The position numbers and the translations under genes were made by a program. This document shows, piece after piece, positions 57,751-64,000 of a stretch of DNA of 64,000 bases. Location: the NCBI GenBank assembly GCA_017642335.1, contig JAGCPF010000030.1, positions 28,368 through 92,367 of the forward strand. The letters are read 5' to 3'. This stretch comes from Fibrobacter sp. GTDB taxonomy: Bacteria; Fibrobacterota; Fibrobacteria; Fibrobacterales; Fibrobacteraceae. Within the stretch, counting starts at the first letter, position 1; each line of letters starts with the position of its first letter. A model generated the notes under the pieces. It saw only the letters and a list, made by a program, of their open reading frames with translations, ran no database searches and was not told the DNA's origin.

Positions 57751-60435
57751 ATGAAAAAAATTTTATTGACGACAATGCTTGCCGCTGTGTCCGCGATGGC
57801 TATCAGCGCAAGCCGAATCGGCCCAGTGAGCCAGTATGGCGAACTCAAGGCTAGCGGAAACAAACTCGTTGGTTCTTGCCCGGATTACGCCAACACGGCA
57901 GTTCAGGTGAAGGGCATGAGCCTTTTCTGGAGCTCGGGTGCAGACAGCTCTACGGTTTTCTACAATGAAGCCGCTATCAACCACATGGTGAAGGATATGA
58001 ATATCGAAGTTATCCGCTTCGCCATGGGTGTTAAGAATGATTTCGACAAGGGCCGTGGCTATATCACCGGTGGTGAAGACTTGCAGAAGGCCATGCTCAT
58101 GAACGTGGTGAATGCCGCCATTGATAACGACATCTACGTGATCATTGACTGGCACATCGAAAGTGCTGAAGGTTATACGAGCGATGCCGTCAAGTTCTTT
58201 GAATATGCCGCTCAGAAGTATGGTTCCTATAACAACGTGATTTTCGAAGTCTGGAACGAACCGACTGGTGGTTGGGACGCTGTCAAGAATCATGCTAACC
58301 AGGTTATTCCTGCAATCCGTAAGTACTCCGATAACTTGATTCTTATCGGTAGCACGAGCTGGTCCAGTAACCCGGCCGAATGCGCTGGCTCCTTTAGCGA
58401 TTCCAACTACGGTTGTACGCTCCACTTCTACGCTGCGACGCACTCAGCCGGTGGAGACAAGTCTCAATCTGCACAAAGTGCCATGCAGAAGAACGTGCCG
58501 GTGTTCGTAACCGAATGGGGTACCGTTGCTGCTGATGGTAACGGTGGTGCCAACCAGAGCGCTAGCCAGGCTTGGATTGACTGGATGAACCAGAATAAGA
58601 TTTCTTGGGCTAACTGGTCTGCCTCTGCTGTGAACGAAGGCTCTGCTGCTTTCAACAAACTCAACATTGATGCTGGCCTTTCTTATTCCGCTTCCGGTAA
58701 CATGGTGAAGGGCTGGATGAACAAGACTTCCTCTTATAAGGATTGTCATCTCCAGAATGGTAACGCTTCTTCTAGTGACGGTTACTCCAAGGGTGTTGCC
58801 GATGGCGAAACGACGGACATCATCGACGACATGGAAGATGGCGACCGTTACGCTTACACGGGCGGATTCTGGTCTGCCTTCACGGATGCCACTGAAGATG
58901 GCACGAATGGTGTTGGTAAGTCCTCCATCACGAACGGCACTTGGGAAAACGACTTCGGCAAGACCGTCTATGACGTGCTGATGCCGAGCGACGGTGGCAA
59001 GAACACCTCCAAATATATGGTCGGCCTCAAGGGCATCAAGCTTTCTCAGGGAACCTATAGCTACGCTCCGTATGTTGCTCTCGGTTTGAACCTGACAAAG
59101 GACACTACAAATATTGATCTCGGCAAGTGCAATGCCATTAGCTATAAGTACAAGGGTGCCCGTCACCAGTTCCGCGTCGAGACCTCTCTCGTGACCAACT
59201 GGAACTTCCACTATGTGGAAAAGGATGCCGTTGACGATTGGAAGCAAGTCGAACTTTCTTGGGAACAGTTCAAGCAGGAAGACTGGGGCGACAACGACAA
59301 GCACTTCAACCTGAAGACGGGTATGGACAAGGTGAACCGCTTTGGTTGGTTCATCAAGGGTGCTTTGGATGTGCCTGATGCTCAGAACCAGCCGAAGTAT
59401 GATTACCTCTATGTGGACGATGTCCGTTGCGACGGTGTTGCTATCAAGGCTATCTCTACTCTGGCAACTCCGGCTAGCTCTTCTGCTGGCCCGACCTCTT
59501 CTCCGGCTTCTTCCAGCAGTGGCGCTGGTCCGGCCTCTAGCAGCGTTGCCCCGACAACTCAGGTCGTGACTGTTGTGGATATCGACGATGTTGAAGATCT
59601 TAACGAAGTCCTTAAGACGACCGGTACGTGGTATGCTTATAACGACAGTGTCCCGGGTGGTCTCTCCTCTATCACGAACGTCTATGATCCGGCTCTTCCG
59701 GGTTATGTCGTGGTGTTCCCGGGTACGGATGATCCGACGAACGGCACTGCAGGCTTTGTCGGCTTGAAGGGTATCGTATGGAATCAGGGCACTTATGCGG
59801 AAGCTCCGTTTGTCGCCCTCGGCCTGAATATGAATGCCGACACGACTCTGGGTGTTAACCTGAGCCAGTGCAATGCGATTAGCTACCGTTACAAGGGTAT
59901 GCCCCACACCTTCAAGGTGCAGGACGGCTCCGTGACGGACTACGCCTATCACCAGCGTAAGGTGGATTCTTCCTCTGTGTGGAAGGAAATCATTATCGAA
60001 AAGAAGTTCATCAGCCAGCCGACCTGGACGAGCGATCCGAAGGATCTGAACTGGGGTGCTGTCAAGAAGATGGCTTGGGAAGTCATTGGTGCTAAGGATT
60101 ATCCGGAATACCAGCCGGATCCGGCCCTCAACTTCCTCTATGTGGACGACCTGAAGTGCGTGAATGCGACTGTGGATGCTGTCAAGGCCATTCGCTTCGT
60201 TTCCAGCAGCATCAGGCTCGGCGTCCAGGGCAACAGCCTCTCTGTCAACCTCGACAAGGCCGGTTCTGTCCGCATCCAGATCTTCGACCTGATGGGTCAT
60301 GCTGTTTCGAACACCACTGAATCTATGCACGCCGGTTCCAATACCGTGTCTCTCGAAAAGATGAGCAGGGGTAGCTACATCGTCCGCGTCGTCCGCGGTA
60401 GCGAAGTCAAGGCTGCTCGCGTCACGATTCGCTAA
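57751..60435 (+). CDS. Secreted GH5 cellulase with two CBM-like domains and C-terminal sorting domain
   Basis: An 894-residue exported enzyme; AGAAGGAAAGG precedes the ATG. After a signal peptide (about 1-20), the GH5 domain (about 22-330) has the acid/base Glu170 in VWNEPT and the nucleophile Glu255 in VTEWGT. Two related beta-sandwich domains follow (about 350-555 and about 605-800). Each starts DDMED or DDVED, contains GLKGI with Q-GTYxxAPxVALGLN and CNAISYxYKG, and resembles CBM11. A Ser-rich linker (about 570-595) separates them. The last 75 residues fit a type IX-like sorting domain (MSRGSYIVRVVRGSEVKAAR). It should cut beta-1,4-glucan outside the cell. Confidence 0.92.
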   Translation: MKKILLTTMLAAVSAMAISASRIGPVSQYGELKASGNKLVGSCPDYANTAVQVKGMSLFWSSGADSSTVFYNEAAINHMVKDMNIEVIRFAMGVKNDFDKGRGYITGGEDLQKAMLMNVVNAAIDNDIYVIIDWHIESAEGYTSDAVKFFEYAAQKYGSYNNVIFEVWNEPTGGWDAVKNHANQVIPAIRKYSDNLILIGSTSWSSNPAECAGSFSDSNYGCTLHFYAATHSAGGDKSQSAQSAMQKNVPVFVTEWGTVAADGNGGANQSASQAWIDWMNQNKISWANWSASAVNEGSAAFNKLNIDAGLSYSASGNMVKGWMNKTSSYKDCHLQNGNASSSDGYSKGVADGETTDIIDDMEDGDRYAYTGGFWSAFTDATEDGTNGVGKSSITNGTWENDFGKTVYDVLMPSDGGKNTSKYMVGLKGIKLSQGTYSYAPYVALGLNLTKDTTNIDLGKCNAISYKYKGARHQFRVETSLVTNWNFHYVEKDAVDDWKQVELSWEQFKQEDWGDNDKHFNLKTGMDKVNRFGWFIKGALDVPDAQNQPKYDYLYVDDVRCDGVAIKAISTLATPASSSAGPTSSPASSSSGAGPASSSVAPTTQVVTVVDIDDVEDLNEVLKTTGTWYAYNDSVPGGLSSITNVYDPALPGYVVVFPGTDDPTNGTAGFVGLKGIVWNQGTYAEAPFVALGLNMNADTTLGVNLSQCNAISYRYKGMPHTFKVQDGSVTDYAYHQRKVDSSSVWKEIIIEKKFISQPTWTSDPKDLNWGAVKKMAWEVIGAKDYPEYQPDPALNFLYVDDLKCVNATVDAVKAIRFVSSSIRLGVQGNSLSVNLDKAGSVRIQIFDLMGHAVSNTTESMHAGSNTVSLEKMSRGSYIVRVVRGSEVKAARVTIR

Positions 60436-60459
60436 TCCTTCTAAAAAAACGAAATTAAA

Positions 60460-60488
60460 GGGTTCCGCCTCGGCGGGCCCTTTTTTTT
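60460..60488 (+). terminator. Intrinsic terminator after the cellulase
   Basis: GGGTTCCGCC and GGCGGGCCC pair around TC, then eight T. Confidence 0.92.
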
Positions 60489-60560
60489 GTGCCTTTCTGT
60501 GTTTTGCACTTATATGCATATTTGCATAGTTTTCTTATGGTTTTTTGCTATATTTGGGCC

Positions 60561-61283
60561 ATGAGTTTTTCAAAAGGTGTAAAAGACGGGCTACCTATCG
60601 GAATCGGGTATTTTGCGGTGTCCTTTGCTTTTGGCATCAATGCGGGTTCGCTCTTGCACTCGTGGGTCCTGGCGACGCTCATTTCCATGACGAATCTGAC
60701 TTCGGCGGGACAGTTTGCCGGGCTCAACATCATGGCGTCCGCGACGGGTACGCTTATAGAGATGGCCGTGGCGAGCCTGTTTATCAACCTGCGCTATTCG
60801 CTGATGGCCATTTCGCTTTCGCAGAAGGTGGCTCCCAGTTTCGGCACGTTCAAGCGCATTCTCTTGAGTACGGGGATTACCGATGAGATCTATGCCGTAG
60901 CCATGTCCCAGTCGGGCAAGGTGAACGCGAAGTATTTCCTGGGGCTGATGGTGCTGCCTTACTTGGGCTGGAGCGGCGGAACGCTTACGGGCGCCGTCTG
61001 CGGGCAGATTCTGCCTGACATGGTGGTGAATGCGCTCGGGGTTGCTCTGTACGGCATGTTTATCGCTATCGTGGTGCCTGCGATGAAGTCCCACCGCCCC
61101 ACGCTTGTCGCCGTGCTTATCGCTGTCGCGCTCAGTTTTGCGTTCAAGTTTGTTCCTGTGCTCAGTGACGTGGGTGCGGGCTTTGCCATCATCATCTGTG
61201 CGGTGGTGGCTTCGCTTGTGTGTGCCGCGCTTTTCCCCATAGACGATGCCCCGGCCAAGAAAAAGCCGCAGGAGGCCCGCTGA
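60561..61283 (+). CDS. azlC: AzlC-family branched-chain amino acid exporter, large subunit
   Basis: From ATG 60561 the protein has 240 residues with seven or so membrane segments. GLPIGIGYFAVSFAFGINAG and TSAGQFAGLNIMASATGTLIE are typical of AzlC; FINLRYSLMAISLSQK follows. With AzlD it exports branched-chain amino acids or analogues. TATATT (60549-60554) is six bases before the ATG; there is no ribosome site, so the message is probably leaderless. Its stop overlaps the azlD start by one base. Confidence 0.9.
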   Translation: MSFSKGVKDGLPIGIGYFAVSFAFGINAGSLLHSWVLATLISMTNLTSAGQFAGLNIMASATGTLIEMAVASLFINLRYSLMAISLSQKVAPSFGTFKRILLSTGITDEIYAVAMSQSGKVNAKYFLGLMVLPYLGWSGGTLTGAVCGQILPDMVVNALGVALYGMFIAIVVPAMKSHRPTLVAVLIAVALSFAFKFVPVLSDVGAGFAIIICAVVASLVCAALFPIDDAPAKKKPQEAR

Positions 61284-61603
61284 TGGACTTGAAGACGTAT
61301 TTCGAATACCTGCTCGTGATGGCCGGCGTCACGTACCTGCTGCGCACGGTGCCTTTTATTTTGCTCAAGGGCGAACTGGAAAGCCGTTTCTGGAAGTCCT
61401 TCCTGAACTACGTGCCCTATACCGTTTTGAGCGCCATGACAGTACCCGCGATCTTCTACGCGACCGATAGCAGGGTGGCCGGTGTCGCGGCCCTGGTGAC
61501 GGCTGTGATTGCGAGTTTGTTCGGGCGGGGACTAGTCGTGGTGGCCATTGTGGCCTGCTTGACCGTTTTGGGCGTGGATGGCGCGGCACTTTTGTTGCAA
61601 TAG
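61283..61603 (+). CDS. azlD: AzlD-family small subunit of the amino acid exporter
   Basis: From ATG 61283 (AGGAGG upstream) the protein has 106 residues with four membrane segments. VTYLLRTVPFILLKGE and LNYVPYTVLSAMTVPAIF match AzlD. It forms the transporter with AzlC. Confidence 0.9.
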   Translation: MDLKTYFEYLLVMAGVTYLLRTVPFILLKGELESRFWKSFLNYVPYTVLSAMTVPAIFYATDSRVAGVAALVTAVIASLFGRGLVVVAIVACLTVLGVDGAALLLQ

Positions 61604-61662
61604 TGGCTTTTTTCGCTTTTTTTGTTTATATTGTTCAAAAAGAACCTGAAAAAGCGAGGTAA

Positions 61663-62007
61663 ATGATGAAACCTGAAAGTTTTTTTGCCGGTGTCGCCGT
61701 CGGTGCCTGTGTCGCGTTCCTCGCGGCTAGGGAAGTGCAGAAGAAAGTGCAGAAGAATGCAGATAACACTGCCATCAAGAATGCGGAGGGCGTTGCTGAA
61801 CAGTCCCGTGCCGCCAGCGAAGACCTGATGAGCCAACTCAAGAAGCACATCGAATCCGAACAGGCCCTTGCCGCCGAGTGCGAGGAACTGAAGACCAAGG
61901 TGGGCGAACAGGCCGGGGAAATCGACAACCTGAAAAACGCCTGTGCCATGCAGGACGGCTACAACAAGAAGCTGGAACAGGAAATTGCCGACCTCCGGGC
62001 AAAGTAA
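61663..62007 (+). CDS. Membrane-anchored coiled-coil protein
   Basis: A 114-residue protein with one N-terminal segment (FFAGVAVGACVAFLAA), then a continuous charged coiled coil (about 25-114) with KKVQKNAD and LKTKVGEQAGEIDNL heptads. GAGGT precedes the ATG. Function unknown. Confidence 0.65.
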   Translation: MMKPESFFAGVAVGACVAFLAAREVQKKVQKNADNTAIKNAEGVAEQSRAASEDLMSQLKKHIESEQALAAECEELKTKVGEQAGEIDNLKNACAMQDGYNKKLEQEIADLRAK

Positions 62008-62048
62008 TTGCCCTGGACTAGTTCCAAGAAAATTTTTTCATTGTAAAA

Positions 62049-62078
62049 AAGAACGCCCCTTTCGAGGCGTTCTTTTTG
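62049..62078. terminator. Bidirectional intrinsic terminator
   Basis: AAGAACGCC (62049-62057) pairs with GGCGTTCTT (62066-62074), with A and T runs on both sides. It separates two convergent genes. Confidence 0.88.
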
Positions 62079-62091
62079 GTGTGGTGGAGGT

Positions 62092-63483
62092 TTACATCTC
62101 TTCGAGTTCTTTGCCTTTGGTTTCCTTGATAAACTTCGCGACGAAGAATATGCTGAATGCGGCGAAGAACGTGTAAATCAAGTATGTGGGCCCGACTCCG
62201 ATGCCGTCCTTGCCGGTAAGCACCGGAAAGCTCCAGGTCACGATGAAGTTTGCGCCCCACTGGGCAAGGCCGCAGATGGCGATGGCCACGGCGCGGATGC
62301 GGTTGTTGAACATTTCGCCCAACATCACCCACATGACCGGGCCCCACGATGCCGCGAAGAACGTGATGTAGAGATTCGCAGCGATGAGTGCGATGACGCC
62401 AGCGGCGCTGGGGAGGCTTCCGTCGGGGTTGGCGCTCAGGAAGCATACGGTGAGCGTTCCCAGCGTGACGGCCATGCCGACGCTACCGATGAGGAGCAAC
62501 GGTTTGCGGCCAATCTTGTCGATAAGCAGGATGGCTGCGATGGTCATAATCAGGTTGATTGCGCTCGAGATCATGCTCGTGAGGAAGGCGTCGCTTTCGC
62601 CGAAGCCCACGCTCTGCCAGAGCATCGTGCCGTAGTAGAAAATCACGTTGATGCCCACCAGCTGCTGCAAGATGGCGAGGCCGAGGCCTGCCCAGACAAT
62701 CGGGGCGATGCGCTTCTTGCCGCCGACGATTTCGAGCAGGTCCGCAAGCTTTGCGGGTTTTTCGTTCTTGAAGGTCTCGTGGATGGCGTCGATTTCCTTG
62801 TCCACTCCCTCGGAGTCAATCTTGGCGAGGACTTCCTTGGCCTCTTCCAGGCGGCCCTTGGAGACAAGGTAACGGGGGGATTCCGGGAGACGCATGGCGG
62901 CAAGGCCGTACAGCGCTGCAGGGATGATTTCGACCCAGAACATGATCTGCCAAGCCTTGAATCCGGCGATGCATGTGTTGTTGGCGGAGCCCGCGATGCG
63001 CACGATGAGGTAGTTCGAGAGCAGGGCCACGAAGATGCCTATCACGATGGCGAACTGTTGCATGGAGCCGAGACGGCCGCGCAGGTGGGCCGGTGCCGTT
63101 TCCGCAATGTAGATGGGGGCGATGATGCTTGCCACGCCGATACCCACGCCGCCGATGACGCGCCACACGATAAAGTCAGGGATGCCGAAGGGGACGCCGG
63201 AACCGATGGCGCTTACCAGGAATAATGCAGATGCGGCGAGCATGCAGCGGACACGGCCGAAGGAATCTGCCAGGCGTCCGGCAAAGTAGGCGCCGACCGC
63301 GGCGCCGATCAGGGCGAGCGAGACAGCCCAGGCGAGCTGGTAGTCTGTCGCGTTAAAGTGAATTTTTAAGGCTCCGTTCGCCCCGTTGATGACGGAGGAA
63401 TCGAAGCCGAAGAGAAAGCCGCCTATAGCTGCGGAAAGCGTAATCAGGATGATATGCCCGAAATTCGATTTTGCGTTAGACAC
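62092..63483 (-). CDS. MFS sugar porter (XylE/GalP type)
   Basis: A 463-residue, 12-segment MFS protein. FGFDSSVINGANGAL, GRLADSFGR, PIYIAETAPAHLRGRLGS, LPESPRYLVSKGR and LLIDKIGRK are the sugar porter signatures. It probably takes up a monosaccharide, such as xylose, glucose or galactose, by proton symport. It is monocistronic by context. The cytoplasmic loop (about 200-255) is somewhat longer than usual. Confidence 0.9.
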   Translation of the reverse strand: MSNAKSNFGHIILITLSAAIGGFLFGFDSSVINGANGALKIHFNATDYQLAWAVSLALIGAAVGAYFAGRLADSFGRVRCMLAASALFLVSAIGSGVPFGIPDFIVWRVIGGVGIGVASIIAPIYIAETAPAHLRGRLGSMQQFAIVIGIFVALLSNYLIVRIAGSANNTCIAGFKAWQIMFWVEIIPAALYGLAAMRLPESPRYLVSKGRLEEAKEVLAKIDSEGVDKEIDAIHETFKNEKPAKLADLLEIVGGKKRIAPIVWAGLGLAILQQLVGINVIFYYGTMLWQSVGFGESDAFLTSMISSAINLIMTIAAILLIDKIGRKPLLLIGSVGMAVTLGTLTVCFLSANPDGSLPSAAGVIALIAANLYITFFAASWGPVMWVMLGEMFNNRIRAVAIAICGLAQWGANFIVTWSFPVLTGKDGIGVGPTYLIYTFFAAFSIFFVAKFIKETKGKELEEM

Positions 63484-63547
63484 TAGAACCTCTCAGGTTT
63501 GAATGTTCTAGAAATAAACTATTTGATTCTTGCGCAAAAAACAACAA

Positions 63548-63670
63548 ATGGCGAATAAAAAGCCGAAAAACATATTCCAACTTGGAATAGTTGCTGCTAT
63601 GTGTTGCGGCCTTTTTGCCGTTCCGCTCGCCTTTTTCTATCTTTACGCCCGAAAATTTATACAGCCGTGA
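63548..63670 (+). CDS. Small membrane protein, 40 aa
   Basis: ATG 63548 opens a 40-residue frame: a basic start (ANKKPKN), one membrane segment (LGIVAAMCCGLFAVPLAFFYLY) and a basic end (ARKFIQP). This is the layout of a real single-pass protein with flanking charges. No ribosome site is seen. It lies between the divergent sugar porter and ileS. Confidence 0.4.
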   Translation: MANKKPKNIFQLGIVAAMCCGLFAVPLAFFYLYARKFIQP

Positions 63671-63674
63671 GTTG

Positions 63675-63730
63675 TCAGCTTTGAGCTATAGGCTTTTGAA
63701 AGTGCTCGTAGCTCATTGCTCGAGGCTCAC
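63675..63730. repeat. Low-complexity CTCATAGCTC-type repeat
   Basis: Contains GAGCTATAGG and CTCGTAGCTCATTGCTCGAG, related to the run at about 45990-46043. Confidence 0.45.
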
Positions 63731-63758
63731 AGCCTGGCCGAAGGCCAAGAGGTAACCC

Positions 63759-64000
63759 ATGTTCCGTGAAGTAAAGAAAGAAGAGACCTTTCCGCAGATT
63801 GAAGAGCGTGTTCTTGCTCTGTGGGACAAGGACGATAGCTTCAAGAAGTCGCTTGACAGCCGTCCGGAAACCGAACCGTACACTTTCTACGATGGCCCTC
63901 CGTTTGCAACGGGCCTTCCGCACTACGGTCACTTGCTTGCCGGTACCATCAAGGACATCGTTCCGCGTTACTGGACCATGAAGGGCAAGAAGGTTCCGCG
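63759..64000 (+). CDS. ileS: Isoleucyl-tRNA synthetase, N-terminal part cut by the window edge
   Basis: From ATG 63759 the first 80 residues are visible. [20 protein letters not shown] and [20 protein letters not shown] contain the class I HIGH-type motif (HYGH) in the IleS context. [11 protein letters not shown] follows. The rest lies beyond the window. Charging of isoleucine tRNA is the expected role. Confidence 0.92.
   Translation, partial: MFREVKKEETFPQIEERVLALWDKDDSFKKSLDSRPETEPYTFYDGPPFATGLPHYGHLLAGTIKDIVPRYWTMKGKKVP

Noticed and set aside
58444..60519. Long minus-strand frame of 691 codons
   Set aside because: Antisense to the GH5 cellulase; no signal, domain or ribosome site.
1..64000. 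tRNA, rRNA or CRISPR array
   Set aside because: I saw no cloverleaf with T-arm consensus, no rRNA segment and no regularly spaced direct repeats.

Overview
The window looks like a chromosomal segment of a Fibrobacter species, a gut or rumen cellulose degrader. The evidence is a lipoprotein with the Fibrobacter major paralogous (FISUMP) pattern, a TIGR02147-type protein, a two-CBM GH5 cellulase and an M6 protease that both end in a type IX-like sorting domain, many Ser/Asp-rich lipoproteins, and an archaeal-type GGGP synthase of the kind known in the FCB group. The species was not determined.

Left end (1-11.6 kb) is an accessory island. It holds two unknown small genes, a HigB/HigA-like toxin-antitoxin pair, and a leftward restriction-modification operon (GIY-YIG/helicase subunit plus two methyltransferase subunits) whose helicase gene carries an in-frame amber codon. 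Next come palindrome-rich DNA, an AlbA/Schlafen-type ATP-binding regulator, a broken Rpn-family transposase gene with a 66-bp duplicated piece, and unknown lipoproteins. Both the restriction operon and the AlbA gene have terminator-like RNA hairpins in their leaders.

11.6-21 kb carries DUF3392, a secreted protein, a hypoxanthine-type DNA glycosylase, a ZIP transporter, an HD alarmone-type hydrolase, a leftward ECF sigma/anti-sigma/metal-binding Spy-like operon, a DUF1538 membrane protein with two PII-like proteins, an AlkD-like protein and an RhlE-type helicase. 21-26 kb carries a SUMF1-domain lipoprotein and the rpmH-rnpA-yidD-yidC cluster; rnpA seems to start at ATA.

26-38 kb is mostly leftward housekeeping: plsC-rnr-RgpF-like, then an EAL/HDOD-recR-engB-mlaE-mlaF-pyrC operon, then hisE-hisG. 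38-48.6 kb has the M6 protease, lipoproteins, a TIGR02147-lipoprotein-TrmB-like operon, a candidate structured RNA, GGGP synthase, the FISUMP lipoprotein and an AspT-like transporter.

48.6-55.9 kb is one tightly packed rightward operon: small membrane protein, ABC ATPase, ABC-2 permease, two PilT/GspE-like proteins (one with a substituted Walker A lysine) and a patatin-like protein with a predicted outer-membrane barrel. I recognise no described system with this composition, and it is the best candidate for an undescribed machine here. 55.9-64 kb has mltG, a small exported protein, the GH5 cellulase, azlCD, a coiled-coil protein, a sugar porter, a 40-residue membrane protein and the start of ileS.

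At least eight rightward genes have a TATATT-like box only 6-10 bases before ATG and no Shine-Dalgarno, which suggests leaderless transcripts. I saw no tRNA, rRNA or CRISPR array.
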